Shown: positions 16,174-24,926 of the stretch, in pieces
Layout of the letters: each line of letters opens with the position of its first letter
How positions within the stretch are numbered: position 1 is the stretch's first letter
Program-made: the position numbers and the translations under genes
Assembly: GCA_016787575.1 (NCBI GenBank)
Contig: JAEUUO010000003.1
Span: 1-55,723 of the forward strand
DNA: 55,723 nucleotides
Direction of reading: 5' to 3'
Source: Saprospiraceae bacterium
GTDB lineage: Bacteria > Bacteroidota > Bacteroidia > Chitinophagales > Saprospiraceae
Notes under the pieces: model-generated
Seen by the model: the letters and a program-made list of their open reading frames with translations, nothing else
What the model was told of the DNA's origin: nothing
Database searches by the model: none

Positions 16174-17043
16174 ATGAAAACATTTTTATCATTTAGTTGC
16201 TTTTTCTTTTATTTAATACTTGGGATATCACAAGAAAGTAATACCGAATTATTAGACGGAAATCCTGTGTTGGAAAATTCATCTTTGCGTAAAGGAAGCC
16301 TTTATTTTTATTGGGGTTATAACCGTGAATGGTATAGCAAAAGTGACATTTCGTTCAATTCGCCTTCCTGCCATTTTACATTGGCGGATGTTCGTGCAAA
16401 AGATCGGCAATCCGGACTTGGTTTTAAAAATTACTTGTATAATGTTACCATTCCCCAGTTTAATGTGCGAGCAGGCTATATGTTAAGCGATCATCTAGGA
16501 ATCAGTTTTGGGTACGATCATATGAAATATGTGGTCTTGCAAAAGCAATTGGTTAAGATAAATGGCAGCATAGCATCAACTCCCGGGCAATTAAAATATG
16601 CAGGAGTTTATTTAGATGAAGAAATTAAAATTGATTCAGCTTTTTTGAGATTTGAACATACCAATGGACTTAATTATATTTCTGCCGATGGAGAATATTA
16701 TTTTGAATTTTGGCATCGAAAAAAGCATTCTCAATCGCTTGGCTTAGTTGCTGGTTTGTCTGTTGGACTATTGTACCCCAGAAGTGATGTAGATGTATTT
16801 GATGTTGAAGGTGTTAATATTTTTCACACAGCCGGATACGGTTTCAGCGGTATTCTAAATCTTCGTTTTCAAGTATTGAAACACGTCTTTTTAATGGCCC
16901 AAAACCGATTTGGTGAAATTATTCTGAATGATATATTGGTTTCTGAAGGCTTTCAGGCTAAGCAACATTTTGGTTTTTATCAAACAGCTTTTATGTTGGG
17001 GATCAATTTTAATTTGTTAAAGTCTGCCAAAAGCTTTAAATAA
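16174..17043 (+). CDS. Secreted or outer-membrane protein of unknown function, probable small β-barrel
   Basis: A 289-residue protein with a signal peptide (MKTFLSFSCFFFYLILGIS, cleavage near residue 20). The mature part alternates polar and hydrophobic residues and is rich in aromatic residues and glycine (FYWGYNREWYS, LGISFGYDHMKY, FGFYQTAFMLGINFNL at the end). This is the pattern of Bacteroidota outer-membrane β-barrels such as the OmpW/PorT-like group. I do not recognise a specific family. The 3' end overlaps the convergent cutC gene by 27 bases. Confidence 0.7.
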   Translation: MKTFLSFSCFFFYLILGISQESNTELLDGNPVLENSSLRKGSLYFYWGYNREWYSKSDISFNSPSCHFTLADVRAKDRQSGLGFKNYLYNVTIPQFNVRAGYMLSDHLGISFGYDHMKYVVLQKQLVKINGSIASTPGQLKYAGVYLDEEIKIDSAFLRFEHTNGLNYISADGEYYFEFWHRKKHSQSLGLVAGLSVGLLYPRSDVDVFDVEGVNIFHTAGYGFSGILNLRFQVLKHVFLMAQNRFGEIILNDILVSEGFQAKQHFGFYQTAFMLGINFNLLKSAKSFK

Positions 17044-17733
17044 TTTTTTCAATTTTTCTGAATCTGCTAATTCATCTTCACCTAAATCCATGATACTTAT
17101 TGTGCTTGGATTTTTTTTGCGCAGCGATGCATGAAATCGATTCAATCCGGTTTCATTTAAGATATTAATAGCATTCGTATGATCAATGCCACCGGCTGCC
17201 ATGATTTCAATTTGATTTCCAAATTTCAAATGCCATGTTTTAAGATATTGAATTCCATTTTCAGCTTGCGTGGCGGTTCCTGAACTTAAGATTCGGTCAA
17301 ATTTTAAATCAATGAGTCGTTGAATCTGAATTTCAGGTTCAATGCAACAATCAATAGCTCGATGAAAGCTAAGTGTTTTTGTATTGCAAAGTCTACGCAA
17401 TTTACTTGCAAACAATTCATCCAATGAATTGTCTTCTCTCAAACCACCTGCAACTATGGTGTCAATTCCCTCTGCAATAGACCATTCAATGTCTCTAAGA
17501 ATTAACTCTTGTTCCAATTCATCGTAAACAAAATTGCCATTGCGTGGCCTAAAAAAAACCGCCATTTCTTTTTTAAAAATAGACCGCGCTTTTTGAATGC
17601 AGGCATGACTGGGAGTTAACCCGCCATGATCTAAATCACAGCATAGTTCGATGGCATCAGCATCAAATTCATTTGCCAAAACTACAGAATGAATGTTTGC
17701 ACAGCACAATTCAATTATTGGCTGTTGATTCAT
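17017..17733 (-). CDS. cutC: CutC family protein (copper homeostasis, TIM barrel)
   Basis: A 238-residue CutC protein. IELCCANIHSVVLANEFDADAIELC at the start, GGLTPS, FFRPRNGNFVY, IVAGGLREDNSLD, SFHRAID and RILSSGTATQAENG are all family hallmarks. The family was linked to copper tolerance in E. coli, but its biochemical function remains uncertain. The gene is convergent with the β-barrel protein gene and overlaps it by 27 bases at the 3' end. It lies 21 bases after the superoxide dismutase gene on the same strand, so the two may share a message. Confidence 0.92.
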   Translation of the reverse strand: MNQQPIIELCCANIHSVVLANEFDADAIELCCDLDHGGLTPSHACIQKARSIFKKEMAVFFRPRNGNFVYDELEQELILRDIEWSIAEGIDTIVAGGLREDNSLDELFASKLRRLCNTKTLSFHRAIDCCIEPEIQIQRLIDLKFDRILSSGTATQAENGIQYLKTWHLKFGNQIEIMAAGGIDHTNAINILNETGLNRFHASLRKKNPSTISIMDLGEDELADSEKLKKLFKAFGRL

Positions 17734-17754
17734 TTCTAATAAATTGAAAGGTAT

Positions 17755-18363
17755 TTATTTAAATTGGTTGTAGCGCTTTAATGCGTACTCCCAATTTATC
17801 ACATTAAAGAATCCGGAAATATAATCGGCACGACGGTTTTGATACAGTAAATAATAAGCATGTTCCCAAACGTCCAATCCAATTACAGGCATTCCTCCAC
17901 ATCCGGTATTTGGCATCAGCGGATTGTCCTGATTGGGTGTAGAACATATTTCCAATTTACCTCCCGGATGCACACAAAGCCAGGTCCAGCCTGAGCCAAA
18001 TCTGCCCATAGCTGCTTGCGAAAATTTTTCCTTAAATGCATCAATTGACGAAAAATCACGGACAATGGCTTCTCCCAAAGATCCATTTGGATTTCCCCCA
18101 CCGTGAGGAGACATCATTTCCCAAAACATGCAATGGTTGTAATATCCTCCTCCATTATTGCGGAGAGCCATGTTGCTCATGTCCAGGTTTTTTAAAATTT
18201 CTTCGATGCTTTGATTTTCCTGTGGCTTATCCTTTATAGCTGCATTGAGGTTGTTGGTATATGCAGCATGATGCTTACCATGATGTATTTCCATGGTTCT
18301 GGTGTCAATGTGCGGCTCTAGTGCTTGGGGTGGATAGGGTAATTCAGGTAAAAGGAATGGCAT
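17755..18363 (-). CDS. sodA: Superoxide dismutase, Fe/Mn type
   Basis: A 202-residue Fe/Mn superoxide dismutase that converts superoxide to oxygen and hydrogen peroxide. The four metal ligands are visible: H27 (MEIHHGKHH), H77 (NNGGGYYNHCMFW), D164 and H168 (GLDVWEHAYY). FGSGWTWL and NRRADYI are also conserved. The metal (Fe, Mn or either) cannot be fixed from sequence. There is no signal peptide, so it is cytoplasmic. The gene may be transcribed with cutC just downstream. Confidence 0.96.
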   Translation of the reverse strand: MPFLLPELPYPPQALEPHIDTRTMEIHHGKHHAAYTNNLNAAIKDKPQENQSIEEILKNLDMSNMALRNNGGGYYNHCMFWEMMSPHGGGNPNGSLGEAIVRDFSSIDAFKEKFSQAAMGRFGSGWTWLCVHPGGKLEICSTPNQDNPLMPNTGCGGMPVIGLDVWEHAYYLLYQNRRADYISGFFNVINWEYALKRYNQFK

Positions 18364-18425
18364 AAATTATTGTTTCAAGTCGTAAATGTAAAACACGAAT
18401 CGTATTCTATTAGACAATTTTATAA

Positions 18426-19343
18426 TTATTTTGTTTTAATTCGGTTAAATTTCTTTTCAAGATAGGGATGCAACAACACAGTGGTTAATATGATAAAAAC
18501 ACCTATGTAAAAGGAGAGGTTCAACTGGCGGTGTTCTTTTAAAACAGCAATTGCTAAAATAATCCCGTAAACAGGTTCCATATTAAATGCCAGCATGGCT
18601 GTAAATGCACTTAGATTTTGCAATGACCTGATTACAAAAACATAAGCCAGCACTGTACAGAAATAAGAAAGAAATAATAAATAGATCCAGTCACTACCAC
18701 TTGGGAAAAAAATAAAATTTGGGTCAAAGAAATAAACTACAGGCATCAAAACACTCATTAAACACCAAACTGAGAAAAGTTCAATCCAACTTATTAGAAT
18801 TTCATCAGAAGTTTTAATATATTTTTTATTTAATGTCGCAAAAGCGGCAGAAAATATTGCAGCCAGAATCCCAATTCCAAAACCCAGCCTGTAAGAAAAG
18901 TCAATATTTTGCAAAATAAGCCACATTCCAGGCAGAATTAGTAAACCAGTACCGATGTCAAGGGCTTTTATTTCCTTTTTTTGAAAAAGCGCTTCAAAAA
19001 ATACAGTTGATAGTGGAATAAATGCCAGACAAATCATTGCAACGGATGAATTTGCCAATTTAATAGATCCATAAAAACAGATCCAATGGAGACCTACCAA
19101 TAAACCAATCCCCATAAATCGTTTAAAGGTTCTTAAATCCATTTTGCGAAAACCCTGAACTTTGTACATTTTGGGCAACATCAAGACCCAGGTAAGCAAG
19201 GATCGCCACCAAACCAGAACCAATGCAGGTAAAAGTATCATCTTACCTAAAATTCCGGTAAATCCAAATAAAAAAATGGCCAGATGCAGCAGGAAAAACG
19301 ACTTTTTTACACTATCCATTTTAGATTTTGAAAATTGAAACAA
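18426..19343 (-). CDS. EamA/DMT-family transporter
   Basis: A 305-residue protein with about ten transmembrane helices in two EamA halves. The second half includes the end-of-domain pattern AFTAMLAFNMEPVYGIILAI with nearby EHRQL, as in RhaT/YdcZ-like drug/metabolite exporters. The substrate is unknown. The start could be the first ATG (MFQFSKSKMDS) or the ninth codon (MDSVKKSFFLL, at 19319), which is more typical for the family and leaves more room for a promoter. Divergent from the peroxiredoxin gene with about 32 bases between them. Confidence 0.85.
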   Translation of the reverse strand: MFQFSKSKMDSVKKSFFLLHLAIFLFGFTGILGKMILLPALVLVWWRSLLTWVLMLPKMYKVQGFRKMDLRTFKRFMGIGLLVGLHWICFYGSIKLANSSVAMICLAFIPLSTVFFEALFQKKEIKALDIGTGLLILPGMWLILQNIDFSYRLGFGIGILAAIFSAAFATLNKKYIKTSDEILISWIELFSVWCLMSVLMPVVYFFDPNFIFFPSGSDWIYLLFLSYFCTVLAYVFVIRSLQNLSAFTAMLAFNMEPVYGIILAIAVLKEHRQLNLSFYIGVFIILTTVLLHPYLEKKFNRIKTK

Positions 19344-19375
19344 ATATCTAATTTTGTGCCCTTAATTTTTGAGAC

Positions 19376-19849
19376 ATGAGCAGTTTGCATTTAGGTGAAA
19401 AAGCCCCCGGTTTTACATTAATATCTTCTGATAAAACGGAAATCCGTTTAGCTGATTTTCAAGGGCACAATGTATTGCTTTTGTTTTTCCCATTTGCATT
19501 TACGGGTGTTTGTACCAAGGAAATGTGTCAAATGCGGGATGATATGAGCTTATATGAATCTTTGGATGCAAAAATTTTAGGAATTTCTGTAGATTCACCT
19601 TACACATTGGCTAAATTCAAAGAAATCAACAACATACCTTACCCCTTACTTTCAGATTTTAATAAAATTGTTTGTAAAGCATACGATTGTATTGATGAAG
19701 TTTGGAATTTTGGACTTCGGGGTGTTGCAAAACGTTCTGCGTTTGTAGTTGACAAAGAAGGGCATCTCCGATACATGGAAATTTTGGATAATCCAGGAAA
19801 TTTACCTAACTTCGAGGCGATAAATCATGTTTTAAAAAATCTCAATTAA
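19376..19849 (+). CDS. Peroxiredoxin (AhpE/BCP-like)
   Basis: A 157-residue thioredoxin-fold peroxidase. The peroxidatic motif is FPFAFTGVCTKEMC, with Cys46 in the PxxxTxxC context and a second cysteine at 51. AFVVDKEGHLRY is the typical late strand. It reduces hydrogen or organic peroxides with thiol reductants. Whether Cys51 is a resolving cysteine is not certain. It is the first of three tightly spaced plus-strand genes (10 bases to clpS, then 6 to aat), so probably one operon. Confidence 0.9.
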   Translation: MSSLHLGEKAPGFTLISSDKTEIRLADFQGHNVLLLFFPFAFTGVCTKEMCQMRDDMSLYESLDAKILGISVDSPYTLAKFKEINNIPYPLLSDFNKIVCKAYDCIDEVWNFGLRGVAKRSAFVVDKEGHLRYMEILDNPGNLPNFEAINHVLKNLN

Positions 19850-19859
19850 TATCCTGCTT

Positions 19860-20162
19860 ATGGTGCAAAATAATCCTGGAACCTGGGAAGCAATCGAAGA
19901 AGATGTAATGGTTGAAGATCAATTGGGCAGTCTCGCTGAGCTGATTGTCTATAATGATGATGTAAATACTTTTGATTGGGTCATAGAGAGTTTAATGGAT
20001 ATTTGCAGACATTCATTCGAGCAAGCAGAGCAACTTTCTCTGATCGTCCATTTTAAAGGCAAAGCCATTGTTAAAACAGATAGTTTTAATATCCTAAGAC
20101 CTATGAAAGATGCTTTGTGTGATAGAGGTCTTTCTGCTGTTATAGAATCCATCAAAGTTTAA
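19860..20162 (+). CDS. clpS: ATP-dependent Clp protease adaptor ClpS
   Basis: A 100-residue ClpS. The core VYNDDVNTFDWVIESL matches the LxNDDxxxxxxV signature whose asparagine and aspartates hold the N-terminal residue of N-degron substrates. QAEQLSLIVHFKGKAIV contains the usual ClpA/ClpC N-domain contact region. It delivers proteins with N-terminal Leu, Phe, Tyr or Trp to the Clp protease. It is directly followed by aat, whose product creates exactly such N-termini, so the two genes form an N-degron pair. Confidence 0.93.
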   Translation: MVQNNPGTWEAIEEDVMVEDQLGSLAELIVYNDDVNTFDWVIESLMDICRHSFEQAEQLSLIVHFKGKAIVKTDSFNILRPMKDALCDRGLSAVIESIKV

Positions 20163-20168
20163 TGCACC

Positions 20169-20867
20169 TTGCCGGTTAGCATTTTACCGGATCACTCACT
20201 GTATTTTCCACATCCATCTCATGCAGATAGACATGGTTTACTGGCAATTGGAGGAGACTTGTCAACGGATCGATTGATTCTGGCTTACCAAAATGGAATT
20301 TTTCCTTGGTACAATCAAGGAGAACCCATTCTGTGGTGGTGCCTAACTCCAAGATTGATTCTAAATCCAAACCAATTGCATGTTTCTAAAAGCATGCGCC
20401 GTGTATTAAATAATAAATTACTTTCAGTTACCGCAGATAAAGCATTTGAACAGGTCATGCGAAGCTGTGGAACCATTTTACGACCTGATCAAACAGAAAG
20501 TTGGATTCATGAGGAAATGATCACCGCTTATGTTAAGTTGCATCAACTGGGAATTGCACATTCCGTTGAAGTATGGCAATCAGAGGAACTTGTCGGAGGC
20601 ATTTATGGATTGGCAATAGGAAAAATGTTTTGCGGTGAATCTATGTTTGCTAAAATTCCAAATGCTTCCAAGCTTGCTTTGATCAAATTGGCAAATCATT
20701 TAAGTTTAAAAGAATTTAACTGGATTGATTGCCAGCAGGAATCGGATCATATGAAGCGAATGGGAGCTAAATCTATATCCCAACAGGATTTTTTTAACAT
20801 TCTGGAACAAAATAAGCTTTATCCACTCATTCGTGAAAACTGGTATACGGATTTTTCTAATTTATAA
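20169..20867 (+). CDS. aat: Leucyl/phenylalanyl-tRNA-protein transferase
   Basis: A 232-residue Aat enzyme, which attaches Leu or Phe from aminoacyl-tRNA to proteins with N-terminal Lys or Arg and makes them ClpS substrates. Conserved pieces include FPHPSHADRHGLLAIGGDLS, YQNGIFPWYNQGEPILWWC, PRLIL, SVEVWQ, LVGGIYGLAIGKMFCGESMF and WIDCQ. Translation appears to start at a TTG (20169) six bases after clpS; no in-frame ATG precedes the conserved region. An ATG at 20162 is in another frame. Confidence 0.94.
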   Translation: MPVSILPDHSLYFPHPSHADRHGLLAIGGDLSTDRLILAYQNGIFPWYNQGEPILWWCLTPRLILNPNQLHVSKSMRRVLNNKLLSVTADKAFEQVMRSCGTILRPDQTESWIHEEMITAYVKLHQLGIAHSVEVWQSEELVGGIYGLAIGKMFCGESMFAKIPNASKLALIKLANHLSLKEFNWIDCQQESDHMKRMGAKSISQQDFFNILEQNKLYPLIRENWYTDFSNL

Positions 20868-20903
20868 ACAGAATACATTAATTTTAGGTATTAATATACA
20901 ATC

Positions 20904-23900
20904 ATGTTAAAAAATTTAATTCTTACCATAGCTTTTACTATTGCAGTTGCGAATTTGTTTGGACAGGAAAAACCTGGACTTATTCATTTGGATTCAAATG
21001 CACCGGAATTTATGCATTTAATTTTTGAAACAAATCCAAATGTATTTAAAGTGGAAAAAGCATATTCCGAATGTTATAAAAATAAGGAGTTTGTAAAGAA
21101 CGCGTATACTCAATATTATAAACTTTGGATGCATTGGGCTCAAAACAACATGGATAACAATGGAAACATTTATTTTCCTTCTCCGCAAGAAAAATCCCAT
21201 GAAGAATTGCAACGATTGCAACTTAGGAAAAATGCGAGTTCATTAAGAGCACCTGCTGCTAATTGGAAATTTGTTGGGCCATCGCAAACATTTCATACAG
21301 ATGGTATAACTAAAGTAACCTGGCAGACAAATGTTTATTCAATAGATATTGCACCGAGTGATTCTACTTTATTGTACGCGGGTGGCGAAAGTGGTGGACT
21401 TTGGAAAACAACCGATCGTGGAAAAAACTGGCTGCTGACTACAGCAAATGTATTGCATGATGCGTTTGGAGCTGTTCGAATTCATCCTAAAAATCCGGAT
21501 ACTGTTTATGCAGCTACCAGTGGAAAAATTATCAAAACAAATGATGGTGGGAAGACCTGGTCAACAGTTTATTCTGAAAGTGGTTTGTGGGTTCATGATC
21601 TTGCAATTAAGCCATCAAATGGACAAATTGTTTTAGCTGCAAGTAATAAGGGAATGCTTCAAACAGCAAATGGTGGTTTAAACTGGAAAAAAGTTTTTAT
21701 AGAAGAATGCTGGACTGTAAAATTTAAATTGAATGCACCTGCAACCAGTTTTTGTGTGCGTTTAAATGGCGCTGTTTCTGATTTTATGAAATCGGTCAAT
21801 GATGGCGCAAGTTGGACCAGTGTTTCACCCATTTGGATGAATCCGGGAGCTGGTGAATCAGTTACAGGTGCCCTCATTGCCCAGTGCCCAAGCAACTCGA
21901 AAAAAATGTATGTTTATTTGTGTGGTACCGGAGGCAGTTTAAATGGATACGTTGGTGTATTTGTTAGTTCAGACGATGGTTTGCAATGGAATAATACAAA
22001 TGCATCGGGCCTCGTTGGTGGAACCTATAGCATTCCGACACATACCAATCTCATGGCTAACAATGGAACTACAGGATTCAATCAAGGTTTTTACGATATG
22101 GCCATAGTTGTAAATCCAAAAAATGAAAACGAATTAATTGCCGGTGGAACTTCCTGGTTTAAAAGTATCGATGGAGGAGTAAACTGGACTAGTTTGGGGG
22201 GGTATGTTGGGAATTTACCTTGGAGTCATCCGGACATACAATGTCTTGCAGCCAGAGGTTCGGATTTGTGGATAGGGAGTGATGGTGGAATTAATTATTC
22301 GACAGATTTTGGACTCACAAGTGAGGCGCGAATGGATGGAATTTCCGGTGCAGATCTATGGGGCTTTGATTCAGGATGGAATGAAGACATTTTAGTAGGA
22401 GGACGCTACCACAATGGAAACATGGCATGGCATGAATCTTTTCCTGCAAATACGTTTTACAGGATGGGTGGAGCGGAAGCAGCCACAGGATATGTCAATC
22501 CAGGTCCCGGTCGGAAAACTTATTTTTCTGATATCGGTGGTTACGCATTGAAAGCTGGTTTGATGAATGGCGTAAGTTATTTTCCGGTTGGATTGTTTCC
22601 AAATGAATCGTATGCATATTATGCAAATAGTCAAATGACCTGGCATCCGCAATGTTGGAATATTATTTTTTTGGGAAGAGAAAATAAAATCTGGAAAAGC
22701 ATGGATGGTGGTGCAACTTTTCAATTGCTGTATAATTTTCCAGGAAATAATGCCAATACCATTTTTGAAATAGAAGTTTCACGAAGTCATCCTGAAATTA
22801 TGTATTGCTCGCAATGGGATGGAACCGATGATTCAATGTGGAGAAGTTCAGATAACGGAAAAAGCTGGAAAAAATTAACACCGCTCCCATTGCCCAACAA
22901 CAATGATCGGGTTAAAATGAGTTTAAGTGCAAGCAATCCTGATGAACTCTGGGTGGCTGTTACATATGGTTCAAATGGAAAGAAAATTTATAAAACAATC
23001 GATGGCGGTTTATCCTGGATTAATTTAACAACTCCAAAATTGGACAACGTCACTATTTCTGATATTTTACATCAATTAGGTACTCAAGGGGGTGTTTATC
23101 TTGGAACAAAACGAGGAGTATACTATAGAAATGATTTGATGTCAGAGTGGGAAGCTTATTCTGATGGTTTGCCGGTAAGTGCAGAAACCAATCGATTAAA
23201 ACCTTTTTACAGAGATGGAAAAATTAGAAATGGTTGCTGGGGTTTTGGCGTTTGGGAATCAAATCTGTATGAAAATTCCACCGTCATTCCACAAGCGATG
23301 GTCAATAAACTGGAATCGTTTTGCATCAGAGATACTTTTTATTTTGATGATTATTCTAATGTCAATCATTCAGGTGCAAGTTGGACCTGGACTGTACCCG
23401 ACGCAAATTATTTAACCGGTCAAAATACCCGAACACCTAAAGTTCTATTTAAATCCACAGGATTGAAACAAATAGTGATGAGTTTAAAAACAGCTTCAGG
23501 TACGTATAAGGATACTTTGTACGTCAAGGTAAACAATCAATGTGAAAAAGATAGTTTACCGGGAAGTGCATTGCTTTTAAATGGAATCAATTCCTATGCA
23601 CAAATTCCAGCACTGGGAATTCAGTCCAATAATTTTACCATGATGGCTTGGGTTAAATCAAACGCCACTCAAAGTGATTTTGCAGGAATATTATTCATGC
23701 GTGGAGGAAGTTCAACATCTGGATTAAGTGTATTGACCAATGGGGATCTTCGATATCATTGGAATGACAATGGTTACAACTGGGTATCTAAAGCTCGCTT
23801 AATTCCAGGAGAATGGACGCATTTGGCAATGGTAGTCACCCCGACTTCATTGACCATATACAAAGATGGAGTAGCGTATACGCGAAACGATGTCTTTGCA

Positions 23901-24908
23901 CCTTCCGTTTTTGACAGTCCAATAGCAATTGGAGCTGATTTAAATGGTGGAGCTCGATTTTTTAGAGGTGAAATTGATGAAGTTTGTACTTACAACAGAA
24001 GTTTAAGCGTTTCAGAAATTCGTGAAATAATGCATTTAAGCAGATCTCACACAGCAAATCCGGGTATGCTTAGTTATTATCAGTTCAATGAAGGCGCAGA
24101 TAAAATACTGGATAAAGAAAATTCATTTCATGGATCTTTAGGTGGTAATGCAATTTTAATACCTTCAACAGCACCCATAGGACCAGGTAACAGTTTACGG
24201 ATGGATATTCGCACTAAAGGAACTTACCAATTTGGAGCTACCGGATTAACAGTAGAAACAGAAGACAGTGGCGTGTTTCCAAATGGGGAACTTTGTGTAA
24301 GTCGGATCAACCACATTCCAATAAATAATTTTAATCCGGACAACAGACCAGTGAGTAAATCTTATTGGATCTTACATAATTTCGGATCAAATATTTCATT
24401 TACGCCATTTAAAAATTTGAAATTTGATGAAATCGGTCCGGTTCGTATGCAGACTCAGGCAAACGAATTAAATTTATTTAAACGGGGTCCGAATGAAGAC
24501 ACTACAAGTTGGATGCTGGCAATTAATGGAAGCAGTTTGCAAGCTGGAATTAATGCATCGGCCCAATTTACCAAAACGAAAGTACAGGAAAGCAGTCAAT
24601 TGCTCATTTCTAAATCAGCAGGAGATACTTTATTTGTTGGAGTAAAAAATCCCAATAACCATCAGCGACCTGCTGCCATTGAAATTTCTCCAAATCCGCT
24701 AAACTCCCAGGATCAACTTACAATTAAAACTACAATGAAAGGTGAAATTGTTGTAAAACTTATGGATGATCGAGGCCGGATTTTGAAATTATTTAAATTT
24801 AATGAGTTTTGTGAAACCAGAATTTCAGATTTAAAACCGGCCACTTATTTAGTAAGTTTCGAATCAAAAGATCAATTAATTTTCAAAAGATTAGTGGTTG
24901 TTGATTAA
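20904..24908 (+). CDS. Large secreted protein: BNR/sortilin-like propeller, LamG domain, type IX secretion tail
   Basis: A 1334-residue exported protein. The signal peptide (about 1-20, ends NLFGQ) precedes a β-propeller made of BNR/Asp-box repeats: GGLWKTTDRGKNW, IIKTNDGGKTW, MLQTANGGLNW, WFKSIDGGVNW, KSMDGGATF, RSSDNGKSW, KTIDGGLSW. A LamG/concanavalin-like domain follows at about 885-1060 (ALLLNGINSYAQIPAL...FTMMAWVKS, GEIDEVCTYNRSL). The final 75 residues are a type A T9SS sorting domain (ISPNPLNSQDQLTIK...LVSFESKDQLIFKRLVVVD), which directs outer-membrane passage and surface attachment. No sialidase catalytic residues are recognised; the propeller may be for binding. It is close to the next gene but functionally unrelated to it. 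Confidence 0.85.
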   Translation: MLKNLILTIAFTIAVANLFGQEKPGLIHLDSNAPEFMHLIFETNPNVFKVEKAYSECYKNKEFVKNAYTQYYKLWMHWAQNNMDNNGNIYFPSPQEKSHEELQRLQLRKNASSLRAPAANWKFVGPSQTFHTDGITKVTWQTNVYSIDIAPSDSTLLYAGGESGGLWKTTDRGKNWLLTTANVLHDAFGAVRIHPKNPDTVYAATSGKIIKTNDGGKTWSTVYSESGLWVHDLAIKPSNGQIVLAASNKGMLQTANGGLNWKKVFIEECWTVKFKLNAPATSFCVRLNGAVSDFMKSVNDGASWTSVSPIWMNPGAGESVTGALIAQCPSNSKKMYVYLCGTGGSLNGYVGVFVSSDDGLQWNNTNASGLVGGTYSIPTHTNLMANNGTTGFNQGFYDMAIVVNPKNENELIAGGTSWFKSIDGGVNWTSLGGYVGNLPWSHPDIQCLAARGSDLWIGSDGGINYSTDFGLTSEARMDGISGADLWGFDSGWNEDILVGGRYHNGNMAWHESFPANTFYRMGGAEAATGYVNPGPGRKTYFSDIGGYALKAGLMNGVSYFPVGLFPNESYAYYANSQMTWHPQCWNIIFLGRENKIWKSMDGGATFQLLYNFPGNNANTIFEIEVSRSHPEIMYCSQWDGTDDSMWRSSDNGKSWKKLTPLPLPNNNDRVKMSLSASNPDELWVAVTYGSNGKKIYKTIDGGLSWINLTTPKLDNVTISDILHQLGTQGGVYLGTKRGVYYRNDLMSEWEAYSDGLPVSAETNRLKPFYRDGKIRNGCWGFGVWESNLYENSTVIPQAMVNKLESFCIRDTFYFDDYSNVNHSGASWTWTVPDANYLTGQNTRTPKVLFKSTGLKQIVMSLKTASGTYKDTLYVKVNNQCEKDSLPGSALLLNGINSYAQIPALGIQSNNFTMMAWVKSNATQSDFAGILFMRGGSSTSGLSVLTNGDLRYHWNDNGYNWVSKARLIPGEWTHLAMVVTPTSLTIYKDGVAYTRNDVFAPSVFDSPIAIGADLNGGARFFRGEIDEVCTYNRSLSVSEIREIMHLSRSHTANPGMLSYYQFNEGADKILDKENSFHGSLGGNAILIPSTAPIGPGNSLRMDIRTKGTYQFGATGLTVETEDSGVFPNGELCVSRINHIPINNFNPDNRPVSKSYWILHNFGSNISFTPFKNLKFDEIGPVRMQTQANELNLFKRGPNEDTTSWMLAINGSSLQAGINASAQFTKTKVQESSQLLISKSAGDTLFVGVKNPNNHQRPAAIEISPNPLNSQDQLTIKTTMKGEIVVKLMDDRGRILKLFKFNEFCETRISDLKPATYLVSFESKDQLIFKRLVVVD

Positions 24909-24926
24909 ATTATTTTTATTGTTTCT

